Of a stretch of DNA of 64,000 bases, positions 1-9,399 are shown piece by piece. The stretch's first letter is position 1, and every line of letters starts with the position of its first letter. Under the pieces are notes generated by a model, which saw only the letters and a list, made by a program, of their open reading frames with translations, did not search any database and was not told the origin of the DNA. The position numbers were made by a program, and so were the translations under genes. Location: assembly GCA_963662175.1 (NCBI GenBank), contig OY759218.1, forward strand, positions 1,612,001-1,676,000, written 5' to 3'. Source of the DNA: Aradus depressus (taxonomy: Eukaryota; Arthropoda; Insecta; Hemiptera; Aradidae).

Positions 1-35
1 CTTTGGTCTGTGCAATTTTCAAGTTATAGAGGTGG

Positions 36-667
36 AATTTTGCATAACTTTAGCGCTCATAGAGACAATGCTTTTAAGAGAATTTTCATTTTTAACACGA
101 ATTATTTATCTCAGTTATTATAAAACGTTGGTTGATGTTATAGGGTATATGGCGAAAAATCATATCTTTTTTTTTTAGAATTTTTATATTATTATAGTCG
201 TTGTATTTTTTAAAATTTAAATATAGCAAACTCGAAAAATTAGTACTGAGATTTTCAAAACATAGAAACTTCTCCAAATGAGACATTATTATTGTCAAAC
301 TTGAAGAAAGTACATACTAAATTTGAATCGAATTTTTTTTTTATCTTCTTTTCAAAAGTACTTGCCGTACTTCCTTACTGTGCTAAAGGTCGCGAGATGG
401 ATCCTATCCGGGGCCTAGGTGTTTTATTAGGTAGGTTGAAAAAAAAAAAAGCACATAGTCCTTCGGAGGGGACGTTACATGTCAGTCCCGAGTCAGATAC
501 AGTGCGATGTTAGACACTCTTTAAAAAGTCCTAATTTTGCATAACTTTAGCGCTCATAGAGACAATGCTTTTAAGAGAATTTTCATTTTTAACACGAATT
601 ATTTATCTCAGTTATTATATAACGTTGGTTGATGTTATTGAGTATATGGCAAAAAATCATATCTTTT
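36..667. repeat. Pair of ~135-bp direct repeats (36-170 and 533-667)
   Basis: The two copies are nearly identical: both begin at AATTTTGCATAACTTTAGCG and run through a T-rich end, 497 bp apart, with only a few substitutions visible. Between them lies a T/A-rich spacer with a SINE-like block at 453-531. No coding sequence was recognised. They could be the LTR-like ends of a small element or a tandem duplication with a spacer; I cannot decide. Confidence 0.8.
453..531 (+). repeat. SINE-derived fragment
   Basis: The block GTCCTTCGGAGGGGACGTTA followed by a diverged CCCGAG...GATGT segment matches, with substitutions, the middle part of the tRNA-type SINE seen at 58335-58567 and 56612-56915. It is short and diverged, so this is by similarity within the window only. 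Confidence 0.5.
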
Positions 668-670
668 TAC

Positions 671-1090
671 AGAATACCCGATGATAGTGAAAAGAAAATG
701 ACTCGGGGCGTTCAAAAATATCACAGCAGACCTAGAGACCTTTCGACTGCAGCCATGTTCAGCTCTGTGGACGCTGCAACTCAAAGTAGCCCTACGAGCG
801 AGGTATCTTTATTTCATGTTACTCTCTAAAAATATCAATTTTTAAAAATATTTTCTGTATAAGAAAGGGAATACATGTTTCAATTAGGACTTGGCTGGTA
901 AACGCTTTTGAAGACTCCAATCCATTATAAAGATTTGTTTTCTTACCGAGTGGTGTCCGGTTAGATACTCGATTCCTTTTCTCAATTTCCTCTGGAATTG
1001 GTCAAGAAAAGTTCTTCTTTTGTTATCCGGTCATCTTTAGGATTAGGCATGGAAGTAGAGGTAAAATGCCGGACTTGCACCAGTTAAAGG
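671..1090. other. No gene recognised
   Basis: Sequence between the direct repeats and the left end of the adintovirus. It has only short open frames and no motif I recognise. Confidence 0.5.
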
Positions 1091-1148
1091 GGCCTATGCT
1101 GGTCTAGTAGTGCCACTAGTGTTAGGAAGGGTCAGGAGTTAAAGGGAC

Positions 1149-1181
<33 letters not shown>

Positions 1182-1540
1182 CACCCTGGGACTCGTGGTT
1201 TTAAAGTCCAGTGGTCTGGTGTTTCAAATGTGTGTCAATCTGATATCATTTATATATTTATTTTGCTAACTCAGTGAATCGATGGTAAAAATCGCTAGCA
1301 TCTGAGAGGTCATTCAACCTTGTATGTAAACAGACGAGATTATACCTCCACCTCATTCAACCTTCAGTGTATGTGTCAAATGTTTGTCAATCAGATGTAA
1401 TTTATTTTGGTATCTCAGTGAATCGAAAAAACGCTAGCGTCTGAGAGGTCATTCAACCCTCGATGTAAACAGACGAGATTATACCTTCAGTGAGTCTGTC
1501 AAACAGATGTAATTTATTTATTTTGGTATCTCATTGAAAT
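1091..1540 (+). repeat. Left terminal inverted repeat of the adintovirus
   Basis: Begins GGCCTATGCTGG, includes an uninterrupted run of 30 G at 1151-1180, then about two to three copies of a ~120-130-bp unit containing the marker CTGAGAGGTCATTCAACC. The same unit, in inverse orientation, is repeated about seven times at the right end. The inner limit is approximate because the homology fades. Confidence 0.9.
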
Positions 1541-1793
1541 TTTTTCAAAAAACGGTGAGCGAAATATGTATCACTGAGAATTGTAATCAGCACATCCAAT
1601 GAACTTTCAGTTTCTTGTGTAGAGAGTGTGAGAACTGGTCCATCCTAGGGAAAGTCGGAGCCAAGATTTGCATCTTCGTGGAGACTAATTTGCATACCAA
1701 TCCGGCCGTGTCCTCTTTTGCATAACTCACTTTTTCCTTTCCTGAAAGTGAGATATTTTTATAATTTTCTAAATTCGATGCTTTTCCCGAGAA

Positions 1794-1800
1794 TATAAAA
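1794..1800 (+). promoter_or_regulatory. TATA box upstream of small gene, copy A
   Basis: TATAAAA lies 41 nt before the ATG at 1841. The second copy of the same gene family also has a TATA box at a similar place, which supports a viral core promoter. Confidence 0.55.
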
Positions 1801-1840
1801 GAAGGGAATCTAGCGGGGTCCCTTCATTATCTACTCAAAT

Positions 1841-2100
1841 ATGGACCCCGAAACTGCTCACGAAAGTGATTTGAACGCTTTGGTTCAAAAATTGAATGCT
1901 TCAAGAGCCGAATTCATTCCAATAAATGAATTATTAATAGACGAAAAATACCCAATCCTTGCAATGAAAAAAATAAATACGATTTACGGACCCAGTGTCA
2001 TTTTTTGAGGACAATTCTGATGATCCAAGCGACACCTTGAAAAGCATTTTTTTGCCGAAGCGCTATACCGAAATGTTTACCTATGAGGAATTAATATAAA
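1841..2100 (+). pseudogene. Small adintovirus protein of unknown function, copy A (frameshifted)
   Basis: The ATG at 1841 opens 55 codons that end at a TGA (2006-2008) just after a run of six T. Homology to the family continues in shifted frames to a TAA at 2098-2100, through a second slip in the A-run near 2040. Family pattern seen here and in copies B (2296-2648) and C (16034-16348): a short helical lead, then ELL-type and YPI/YKI segments, the core MKK/MKR followed by an invariant T, a strand region, and a terminal LP-x-R/K-Y motif. Function is not known to me. The family looks like a compact alpha+beta fold. Single-strand DNA binding is one guess without direct support. Confidence 0.6.
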
Positions 2101-2228
2101 TTTGTAATCGACTGTTGACTTTATTATTTACACAACCAAAAATGATGAAATCTCAGCCCTCAAACAGAAATTTGTGTCATCCTACTTTCTAAAAAAAACT
2201 TGTATGAATTTGAAATGTCAAATGCGAG

Positions 2229-2236
2229 TATATAAA
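2229..2236 (+). promoter_or_regulatory. TATA box upstream of small gene, copy B
   Basis: TATATAAA, 60 nt before the ATG at 2296, with a pyrimidine-rich stretch between that could hold the start site. Confidence 0.55.
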
Positions 2237-2295
2237 CCCTCTGAAATCCCCGAATTGTTATCAGTCTTCCTTCTGAGATCATCAAACCTTCAAAT

Positions 2296-2648
2296 ATGAA
2301 CACTTCTTCTTCTTCTAGCGCTTCCAAGGTATATTCTAAAATTCTCTTAGAAATTTTTTTACTCTAAACATTCGATATTAATTTTATGATGGCACATTTT
2401 GATGTAAATTTTTCATCATCTTGTAGATTTCATCTCTTGTAAAGAAATTAAATGCGAAAACACTGGGTGGAGTGGTCTCAATAAGTGAATTGGCATTAGG
2501 AGAAAAATATAAAATCATGACAATGAAAAGAGTAGAAACTACATTTGGTGGTTATGTAGTAGCAGTTATCGCAAACGATGATCAAAACGCTCAGAGGTGG
2601 GATAGTGAATTATATGGTGTATTTTTACCGATGAGATACACCAAGTGA
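2296..2648 (+). CDS. Small adintovirus protein of unknown function, copy B (two exons)
   Basis: Exon 1 (2296-2328) encodes 11 residues, mostly serine, and ends at AAG|GTATAT. The intron 2329-2426 ends in TTGTAG. Exon 2 (2427-2648) opens in phase 0 and gives 73 codons plus TGA, so the predicted product is 84 residues. The exon-2 protein carries the family signature: SEL-x-LGEKYKI, MKR-x-ET, and a C-terminal FLPMRY motif. This is the most intact of three copies in the element. Its 3' end overlaps the converging fibre-like gene. The intron is inferred from consensus sites and from homology resuming after it. Role unknown; early expression from its own TATA promoter is plausible. Confidence 0.65.
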
Positions 2649-3083
2649 GAGTGACTACATCATTAGAATCTACGGGAGGGCTGACATTTACTAGTCTTTC
2701 CTTACTCCCATTGATATACGCTCCGGGCCAATTTTTGAGATCAGTGTAGAACCTTGCCGATCTGTCCACATATCCTTTCGTAGCTGCATCAGATGGGTCC
2801 GATGGATCCTCTACATTTATTATCCTTTTAGCATTAAAGTCAATTTTGCTTCCTGACTGAGAAAAACTTGAAATTCGAGAATCGACATAATTTCTGGAAG
2901 CAGCATCTGATCCATCCATTCCTTCTCCTAAATTGATTATTCGTCTATGGTTGACATCTCTCCTCCAGCTTCAACCTGTCTGAATCGGTCTTCTCCTTTT
3001 AAAGCTTGAACTGTATTGTATAATTTTTGCTGATTGCGGTAATACCGCTTACCAACATGCCGTCCGAACTTGTCAATGGTCAT
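2566..3083 (-). pseudogene. Tail-fibre-like repeat protein of the adintovirus (frameshifted)
   Basis: The ATG at 3083 opens 48 codons (MTIDKFGRHV start) ending at 2937-2939. Just before that stop the homology moves to another frame, which is open from about 2950 to 2566. The second part has repeated units of the form RIIN-x(4-8)-SDAA-x(3)-YVD, two clear copies and a third, weaker one. This is a pattern typical of bacteriophage tail-fibre shafts, also met in arthropod adintoviruses. It is probably a fibre or attachment protein. The last ~30 residues lie over the opposing gene and may not belong to the original protein. Confidence 0.6.
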
Positions 3084-3139
3084 TTTAGAACTGAAACCCC
3101 TCAGGTGAAATAGACTCTATACACACCAATTTTTGAACT

Positions 3140-3264
3140 TACAGGTAAAATGACCACATGGTAATATGACCGTATCTACAATGGCATCGAAACACACCTT
3201 ACAACGAAGACCTACAAAATATTCCTCTGAATTGGTTGTCCTCCTGATCTTCACTAGAGGTCAT
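3140..3264 (-). pseudogene. RING-finger protein (partial, frameshifted)
   Basis: The ATG at 3264 starts three bases after the stop of the upstream minus-strand gene. After about 15 codons the frame shifts, and a RING signature follows: C-x2-C, then PCGHFTC. The last cysteine codon overlaps TGTAAGT, a good 5' splice site, so a further exon may have existed; I could not find it. RING proteins usually act as E3 ubiquitin ligases, and viral ones often target host factors. Here only half of the zinc ligands are visible, so activity cannot be judged. Confidence 0.5.
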
Positions 3265-3266
3265 GA

Positions 3267-4286
3267 TTAATATATAATATTTGCTTCTCTCAATTCTTCC
3301 AATATTGACGCGATTTCATTCGAATGAGGTCCACCTCCTGCTGCTTCGCTAGCATAGAGCAAGCTTAATCTCGTACAGAGTTCATTGGGGTCCTCCCAGC
3401 GCTCATATATATTTCTTGTAGAATTCATCCATAAGCCCGAGCCTGAAAAATGAGATTTTTTCGAACGGGTATGATATTGTCTAGTAGTAGGAGTAAATAA
3501 TTTTGCAATTATATTTTTATACTTGAAACTTTTATTACCACTCAAACTTTTAGCTTCACTGAAATGTCTTTTATGAGCATTTGTAATCGTCAGTAGTTCC
3601 TTATATATCGCTAAATCCTCATTTTTGTATGTCATAGGTTCTTTTAAAAACAAAAATTCATAGAGTCCCGGTCTACCTTCATAAAATTTGTCTTTAATTT
3701 CTAAATCATTGTGATCCACCCGGACGCTAGCGTCACCTAACGTTAACCCACCGCTGGGTAGAAAGCGGAGTCCATAGCGAGTGTCAAAGTCCTTTGTATC
3801 TCCACTAAGAAACTTTCTAATATATGGACGCAAAAATGGACCAATATTGGATGATTCAATCATTCTTTCTACTGCATCTCTACCTAGCGCAGTCTGAGAC
3901 AAAAGTTGTGCCTCTTCTACAGGTGTAATAGGTGGTGATGTACTTTCAAAGACTTCTTCTTCAAAAGGGACTTCTTACCTCCTAGGTGTAGTGAATGAAG
4001 GAGTATAGAGTTGAGTTTTTGGTTTTCCACTGATTGGTTTGATGATTTTTTCTTCTTGTGGATATATTTCAGATTTCTCTATTTTTGGGAATGGTCGAGT
4101 CTCGATTATCGACTTGGTAGGTGCCTGTTTCAGAGTTTCCGTTATTTGTAGCAGTGGTTTTGTAACTGGTTCGAATGTTTTCTCTAGTGATTCATGAGTC
4201 TCTAAAGCCCCCTTCTTGAAAGATTTGAACTTTTTTCTCAAACCTTTAGAGGTCTTGATAATATCTCGTATTACTGAACGTTTCAT
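3267..4286 (-). pseudogene. Adintovirus protein of unknown function (DUF8207-like), one in-frame stop
   Basis: One reading frame of 339 codons from the ATG at 4286 to the stop at 3267, interrupted only by TAA at 3975-3977 and otherwise fully in frame. The N-terminal 100 residues are Lys-rich and basic, then Pro/Thr/Glu-rich linker. The C-terminal half has a conserved-looking block: DTRYGLRF, a GD-x-SVRVD segment, YEGRPGLYEFLF, and TNAHKR. I recognise this block as a domain common in arthropod adintovirus genomes, which I believe is DUF8207; its function is unknown. It lies between the ATPase and the RING gene on the same strand. The single stop could also be a sequencing error. Confidence 0.6.
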
Positions 4287-4311
4287 TTTAAATTGAGCTG
4301 TTGCGGTACAC

Positions 4312-4995
4312 TTACATCAATATAAAGGTGTCAAAGCCCTGTCGGTACCTCCCCTTGTCTGCCTCTCGAGTTTTATCAAGGACAAAGAACCCATAGGGGT
4401 CACTGTCACAACATAGTGCACCCATCTTTTGAAACATATCAAATGTAACATCTGTCGAACTAACGTGATCCTGATAAATGTGTTTTAAATTTAACAAATT
4501 TTGTCTGAAAAGTATTAAACAATTTGCGTTGTCTCTAATTAAGTTCTTTGGTATATGTGCATATGTCTGCCCAATGTAAATAGGGAATATAGACTTGTGT
4601 CGTCCCATACTAAAATACTTTCTTATTATATTATGGTTATCGAGGCTAATATCATCAAAAATAAAAGGAGAATTACGTTTTGCATCTTCCAGCTGTATCA
4701 CACTTTCGGAATCATCAAAAGTGTAATATCCTATTTCGGGAACCGTGTCCATTACCTTTTTTAAATAGGTGTATTTCGCCTGTGATAAAGATCGACAGTA
4801 AATGTAGAGATTTTCGAAACAAAGTCCATTTTCATCAAGAAGGAGGCTAATGACCAAATTGGTTTTCCCCGATCCTGTAGCTCCACAAACAATGATTAGA
4901 GGGTTTGGTGGTAAAAGTCTTATGGTTTCATATTTTTCCTGGTGAGGAAGAAGGTCAACAACCTTCAGTTGTAAAGGTTGAGGCTCCAAATGCAT
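4312..4995 (-). CDS. Genome-packaging ATPase (A32 / FtsK-HerA type)
   Basis: Intact frame. Walker A is GATGSGKT and Walker B is FIFDDI, about 90 residues apart, followed by a GQTYAHIPKNLIRDNANC region in which polar sensor residues are expected. These are the hallmarks of the small packaging ATPases of adenoviruses' relatives, Polintons and virophages. The enzyme would drive DNA into the capsid. The frame is open up to an ATG at 5058, but the extra 21 residues cross a TATA-like sequence shared with the divergent gene, so I prefer the internal ATG at 4995 (227 residues). It is one of the few uninterrupted genes in the element. Confidence 0.85.
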   Translation of the reverse strand: MHLEPQPLQLKVVDLLPHQEKYETIRLLPPNPLIIVCGATGSGKTNLVISLLLDENGLCFENLYIYCRSLSQAKYTYLKKVMDTVPEIGYYTFDDSESVIQLEDAKRNSPFIFDDISLDNHNIIRKYFSMGRHKSIFPIYIGQTYAHIPKNLIRDNANCLILFRQNLLNLKHIYQDHVSSTDVTFDMFQKMGALCCDSDPYGFFVLDKTREADKGRYRQGFDTFILM

Positions 4996-5027
4996 TTCGG
5001 CAAATGAAACCTCTAGTGAAACCGCTG

Positions 5028-5037
5028 TATATTTAAA
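5028..5037. promoter_or_regulatory. Possible bidirectional promoter, ATPase / PLA2
   Basis: TATATTTAAA lies between the two divergent genes and is close to palindromic, so it could serve both directions. CATTTCAG directly before the PLA2 start also resembles a 3' splice site, so the PLA2 transcript may begin further upstream. Confidence 0.35.
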
Positions 5038-5064
5038 TTGAGAACATGATCCTCTCATTTCAGT

Positions 5065-5679
5065 ATGAAACGAAAGATAGGAGGCAGTGTAGTAAACGCT
5101 CTAATCAACAAGCTACCATTTGAAGCACACATTCCAGGATATAATTATTGTGGACACGGCACTAAGCTACAAGATCGCTTAGCTCGAGGTGATACGGGTA
5201 TTAATCCATTAGACGAAGCCTGTCGTGAGCACGATATTTCCTATTCAAAAACTAATAATTTATCTCAGAGACACGCAGCAGACAGAATCTTAGCAGATAA
5301 AGCTTGGGAGAGAGTCCGATCTAAGGACGCAAAGTGGGGGGAGAAAGCAGCTGCTTGGACTATTACAAACACCGTGAAGGCTAAAGTCAAAATGGGGTCT
5401 GGACTTCGAGGATCCTTTGGTAAACTTATAAAAGCTGCACGAGTAGGTCGTCATTTACCTATTGATAAGGCTTCTGCTTTATCATTGAAAAAAGCAAAAC
5501 GGTATTTGCAAAAATGGAAAATAACAAAAACGCCGAGGATGCTCCCTTTGCCTAAAACCGGTGGAGTATTACCATTTCTCGTACCACTATTTGCAGGATT
5601 ATCTGCTCTCGGTAGCTTAGCAGGTGGTGCGTCAGCTATAGCAAGAACTGTAAGCGATGTCCAAAATGCAAAGGCTTAA
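5065..5679 (+). CDS. Virion protein with parvovirus-type phospholipase A2 domain
   Basis: Intact 204-residue frame. Residues ~20-80 hold a PLA2 signature: the calcium loop YNYCGHGT, then the catalytic D-x-ACREHDISY, with His-Asp in the usual place. This is the domain that parvoviruses carry in VP1 for escape from endosomes, and adintoviruses carry it in a separate protein. The middle is basic (KAKVKMG, LSLKKAKRYLQKWK). The C-terminus is hydrophobic and Gly/Ala-rich (VLPFLVPLFAGLSALGSLAGG), like the membrane-active or core tails of adintovirus proteins that have been compared with adenovirus pX. It probably acts in entry. The start ATG is six bases from the far ATPase ATG. Confidence 0.85.
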   Translation: MKRKIGGSVVNALINKLPFEAHIPGYNYCGHGTKLQDRLARGDTGINPLDEACREHDISYSKTNNLSQRHAADRILADKAWERVRSKDAKWGEKAAAWTITNTVKAKVKMGSGLRGSFGKLIKAARVGRHLPIDKASALSLKKAKRYLQKWKITKTPRMLPLPKTGGVLPFLVPLFAGLSALGSLAGGASAIARTVSDVQNAKA

Positions 5680-5701
5680 TTGGAAGAGATGAAAAGACAT
5701 A

Positions 5702-5809
5702 ATGAACTGTTGGACAATTGAAAGACAAAAAATAGGTCAAGGACTTTACGTAAGACCATACAGAAACGGATATGGATTATACGTGAGACCATATAAAAAT
5801 CAGATGTGA
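5702..5809 (+). CDS. Small Gly/Tyr repeat protein (35 residues)
   Basis: A short frame from ATG 5702 to TGA 5807-5809. It contains two copies of the motif G-x-GLYVRPY separated by four residues, which is unlikely by chance and typical of small virion-associated Gly/Tyr proteins in adintoviruses. It sits 22 bp after the PLA2 gene and ends where the protease frame begins. Function is not known; a DNA-core or capsid cement role is a guess. Confidence 0.5.
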   Translation: MNCWTIERQKIGQGLYVRPYRNGYGLYVRPYKNQM

Positions 5810-6163
5810 CTTCCAAATAGAGCTCTTACTCATGTAGATCTTGAAAAATATGCTAAAAACTTGTGTCATTTCAGAGGTGTCTTTATGAAGGACACCTTAC
5901 CGAGGACACCAAAAAAATATGAATCGGGCATTGTGAACCTTAATAGAGTCAGTGAACCTGGCTCACATTGGGTCTGCTATGTAAAGCGTGACAATAAAAT
6001 AAAGTATTTCGACTCGTATGGTAATCTACCACCTCCAATCGAAATACTCAAATACCTGAAAGGATGCTCAATTGAATACAATCGAAATCGGTATCAGGAT
6101 TGGAACACTCCATATTGTGGACACTTATGTATTCAGTTCCTTTATAATGAAAATTTGTGTTAG
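5810..6163 (+). pseudogene. Adenain-like cysteine protease (start codon lost)
   Basis: The frame is open from just after the TGA at 5807 to TAG at 6161-6163, about 117 codons. The catalytic set of adenovirus-type proteases is visible: His in GSHWVCYV, Asp in YFDSYG, and Cys in PYCGHLCIQF, with the upstream Gln in the YQDW segment. The enzyme matures capsid proteins. The N-terminal conserved part (KYAKNL...FRGVFMKD) lies upstream of any ATG; the nearest ATG, at 5804, is in frame but is followed at once by TGA. A one-base change there would explain the loss of the start. Catalytic residues are intact. The last 33 codons are copied again at 7591-7689. Confidence 0.8.
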
Positions 6164-6177
6164 TCTTAGATGCAGTC

Positions 6178-6899
6178 ATGAGTTATACCTTTACCCTTAC
6201 GGGCACTGAGAACGTATTAAGTGCGGACATTTTTCCTACAATAGACCTATCAAATGGAGAGGGCTTTTAGGTTTTACAACATATAATTCTATACCTATCA
6301 TTATTGATGGTGAGAATGATATGTTTTATTTCGGTGATGAAAAAATTAAAATACCGATGGGGACATATGAGTTGGAAGCACTTGGGGATTATTTGCAAGA
6401 ACAGATGATGTTTAGGAAAAAAGGTGATCATGTTATAATCCGAGCTAATAATAATACATTAAAATCTGAATTACGGTGTACAAAAACTGTATATTTTAAT
6501 AGAAAAAATTCTATTGGACCATTATTGGGATGGGATGACAGCTTAGATGATGATAAGCGTACTTTACACTCCGGAGATGGCTATCATACCTCACCCTGGA
6601 TCGTAAACATGGTTAAAGTCAACACAATTGCTATTGAATGTAATATAGTTTACGGTGCATATCAAAATGGAATACCGGTTCACACATTGTATGAATTTTA
6701 TCCAACTGTCGAGGCAGGGTACAAAATTGTCGATACACCATCACCCATTGTATATTTAGGAGTTAGCACAAAATCCGTTGACAACATTACATTACGGATA
6801 GTAGACCAAGACGGTCATCCAATCAACTTTAGAAACGAAACTATAACGATACACCTACATATAAAGAAGAATGGCGATTGGTATTCGATTGGTATATAA
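6178..6899 (+). pseudogene. Penton-like minor capsid protein, copy 1 (frameshifted)
   Basis: The ATG at 6178 opens 30 codons ending at TAG near 6268-6270. A one-base shift at about 6265 moves the homology to the frame open through 6899 (192 residues from the internal ATG at 6321). The sequence is that of the single-jelly-roll minor capsid protein common in arthropod adintoviruses. Recognisable blocks are IPMGTYEL, a GPLLGW segment, HTLYEFYPTV and ITLRIVDQDGHPINF. It would form the capsid vertices. The gene lies between the protease and major capsid gene, the usual order. Copy 2 carries the same frameshift, so the shift predates the duplication. Confidence 0.75.
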
Positions 6900-7005
6900 G
6901 TATTCGACAACATTCTAGACCCTTTAGTACAAGACCGTACATGAGACACTTGACACCAGGCAACATTTGATTTTTGAAAAGTTTAGGCTTGAAAGTGAAA
7001 CGACA

Positions 7006-7182
7006 ATGAATGACATTTTAGATATTACAGAGGACGTTCGGTTTGATGATAGTATCACACAGCTACAGTTCCACACTTACAACCCCTTTAATTCAACAAA
7101 TTTAAAGAATTCTGATGAGATTGAAATCTCTATTCACCAGCAAGATTTGTATATGTTGCAGTCAAAGTGTGACTTCCAGTGA
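7006..7182 (+). pseudogene. Major capsid protein, N-terminal part, copy 1
   Basis: The ATG at 7006 starts ~50 codons of true capsid sequence (blocks HTYNPFNST and NSDEIEI, then QQDLYML), after which the frame enters the MITE at 7154 and stops at 7182. The matching continuation, beginning LPCASYLYLEG, is found at 9397, so the insertion lies between these codons. The protein family is the double-jelly-roll major capsid protein of adintoviruses/Polintons. Confidence 0.75.
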
Positions 7183-7590
7183 ATGTATACACAAACTAGT
7201 CAATGTATACATTAACTAGCCGTTTTAGTGGAAGTATCAATTGATTATAAAAATGAACACTATTGATAGAGAATGTATACATTTACTAGACAATGTATAC
7301 ATTTTCTAGTGTTCCTTAGTGAAAGTATAAATAAATGAGAAAAAAAGGTTTTTGTAAAAAAAAAAAAACTAAAACTAAACTTCAAAATTTATTTTACAAT
7401 ATAAATAAATATAAACTAGGATTACTCGGGTAAACCTAGTAGTACCCGCAGCCGCTTGGTTAAAGTCCGAAATATAATTGAAATAGTTCACGTTTCGGGC
7501 TTTACCTGGGTAAAGTATATGTTAAAGCTAGAACCTGTACTACTTCAAATATAGGAACGACGGGAGGGGCAGATATATCGTCCCGCGTCG

Positions 7591-7689
7591 TGCTCAATTG
7601 AATACAATCGAAATCGGTATCAGGATTGGAACACTCCATATTGTGGACACTTATGTATTCAGTTCCTTTATAATGAAAATTTGTGTTAG
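7591..7689 (+). pseudogene. Protease 3' end, duplicated copy
   Basis: Exact copy of 6065-6163, containing the catalytic cysteine region (PYCGHLC) of the adenain-like protease without the His and Asp part. It is a by-product of the tandem duplication and cannot encode an enzyme. Confidence 0.85.
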
Positions 7690-7703
7690 TCTTAGATGCA
7701 GTC

Positions 7704-8425
7704 ATGAGTTATACCTTTACCCTTACGGGCACTGAGAACGTATTAAGTGCGGACATTTTTCCTACAATAGACCTATCAAATGGAGAGGGCTTTTAGGTTT
7801 TACAACATATAATTCTATACCTATCATTATTGATGGTGAGAATGATATGTTTTATTTCGGTGATGAAAAAATTAAAATACCGATGGGGACATATGAGTTG
7901 GAAGCACTTGGGGATTATTTGCAAGAACAGATGATGTTTAGGAAAAAAGGTGATCATGTTATAATCCGAGCTAATAATAATACATTAAAATCTGAATTAC
8001 GGTGTACAAAAACTGTATATTTTAATAGAAAAAATTCTATTGGACCATTATTGGGATGGGATGACAGCTTAGATGATGATAAGCGTACTTTACACTCCGG
8101 AGATGGCTATCATACCTCACCCTGGATCGTAAACATGGTTAAAGTCAACACAATTGCTATTGAATGTAATATAGTTTACGGTGCATATCAAAATGGAATA
8201 CCGGTTCACACATTGTATGAATTTTATCCAACTGTCGAGGCAGGGTACAAAATTGTCGATACACCATCACCCATTGTATATTTAGGAGTTAGCACAAAAT
8301 CCGTTGACAACATTACATTACGGATAGTAGACCAAGACGGTCATCCAATCAACTTTAGAAACGAAACTATAACGATACACCTACATATAAAGAAGAATGG
8401 CGATTGGTATTCGATTGGTATATAA
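7704..8425 (+). pseudogene. Penton-like minor capsid protein, copy 2 (frameshifted)
   Basis: Exact copy of 6178-6899 including the same frameshift. The 192-codon open part is 7847-8425. It arose through the tandem duplication and adds no new function. Confidence 0.8.
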
Positions 8426-8531
8426 GTATTCGACAACATTCTAGACCCTTTAGTACAAGACCGTACATGAGACACTTGACACCAGGCAACATTTGATTTT
8501 TGAAAAGTTTAGGCTTGAAAGTGAAACGACA

Positions 8532-8708
8532 ATGAATGACATTTTAGATATTACAGAGGACGTTCGGTTTGATGATAGTATCACACAGCTACAGTTCCAC
8601 ACTTACAACCCCTTTAATTCAACAAATTTAAAGAATTCTGATGAGATTGAAATCTCTATTCACCAGCAAGATTTGTATATGTTGCAGTCAAAGTGTGACT
8701 TCCAGTGA
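8532..8708 (+). pseudogene. Major capsid protein, N-terminal part, copy 2
   Basis: Exact copy of 7006-7182. This copy is the one nearer to the C-terminal part at 9397, but the right part of the MITE and the TA tract still separate them. Confidence 0.8.
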
Positions 8709-9325
8709 ATGTATACACAAACTAGTCAATGTATACATTAACTAGCCGTTTTAGTGGAAGTATCAATTGATTATAAAAATGAACACTATTGATAGAGAAT
8801 GTATACATTTACTAGACAATGTATACATTTTCTAGTGTTCCTTAGTGAAAGTATAAATAAATGAGAAAAAAAGGTTTTTGTAAAAAAAAAAAAACTAAAA
8901 CTAAACTTCAAAATTTATTTTACAATATAAATAAATATAAACTAGGATTACTCGGGTAAACCTAGTAGTACCCGCAGCCGCTTGGTTAAAGTCCGAAATA
9001 TAATTGAAATAGTTCACGTTTCGGGCTTTACCTGGGTAAAGTATATGTTAAAGCTAGAACCTGTACTACTTCAAATATAGGAACGACGGGAGGGGCAGAT
9101 ATATCGTCCCGCCGGCGGAATGCCGGCAAATACACCCCCAAATTTTGTAATATTTCGATTTATGCTAGCTATTTATACTTTCACTAAGGCATAGACGTAA
9201 GTGTATACATCCACTAGTGAAAGTATGCATATTTTAGTTGCACACTTCGACTAGAGAATTCAGCAAATGTATACATTGACTAGTTTGTGTATACATTGAC
9301 TGAATTCATACTTTGACTGCAACAG

Positions 9326-9327
<2 letters not shown>

Positions 9328-9398
<71 letters not shown>
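9328..9398. repeat. (TA)n microsatellite, ~70 bp
   Basis: An uninterrupted TA tract at the right edge of the MITE, immediately before the capsid coding sequence resumes. It may have grown from a TA-rich target site (the capsid codons there read TTGTATATG). Confidence 0.95.

Positions 9399-9399
<1 letters not shown>

Larger units (their letters stand above)
6065..9112 (+). repeat. Perfect tandem duplication (6065-7586 and 7591-9112)
   Basis: Two 1,522-bp copies at a constant offset of 1,526, joined by four extra bases (GTCG, 7587-7590). Both penton fragments and both capsid N-terminal fragments translate identically, and the non-coding parts I compared agree base for base. Each copy holds the protease 3' end, the minor capsid gene, the capsid gene 5' end and the left part of the MITE. 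This is either very recent or an assembly error. Confidence 0.95.
7154..9324. mobile_element. MITE-like insertion in the capsid gene (original ~645 bp)
   Basis: The ends are inverted copies: TGTTGCAGTCAAAGT at 7154 and its complement ending at 9324. The homology continues inwards with mismatches for ~60 bp, including AATGTATACACAAACTAG. Several copies of a TGTATACATT...CTAG motif are present near both ends. No coding capacity. Because the duplication copied only its left part, the original insert is 7154-7586 plus 9113-9324. The TA-rich surroundings hide the target duplication. The superfamily is not recognised. Confidence 0.75.

Noticed and set aside
6178..8425. Two different penton genes
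   Set aside because: The copies are identical down to the frameshift, so one duplication explains them.
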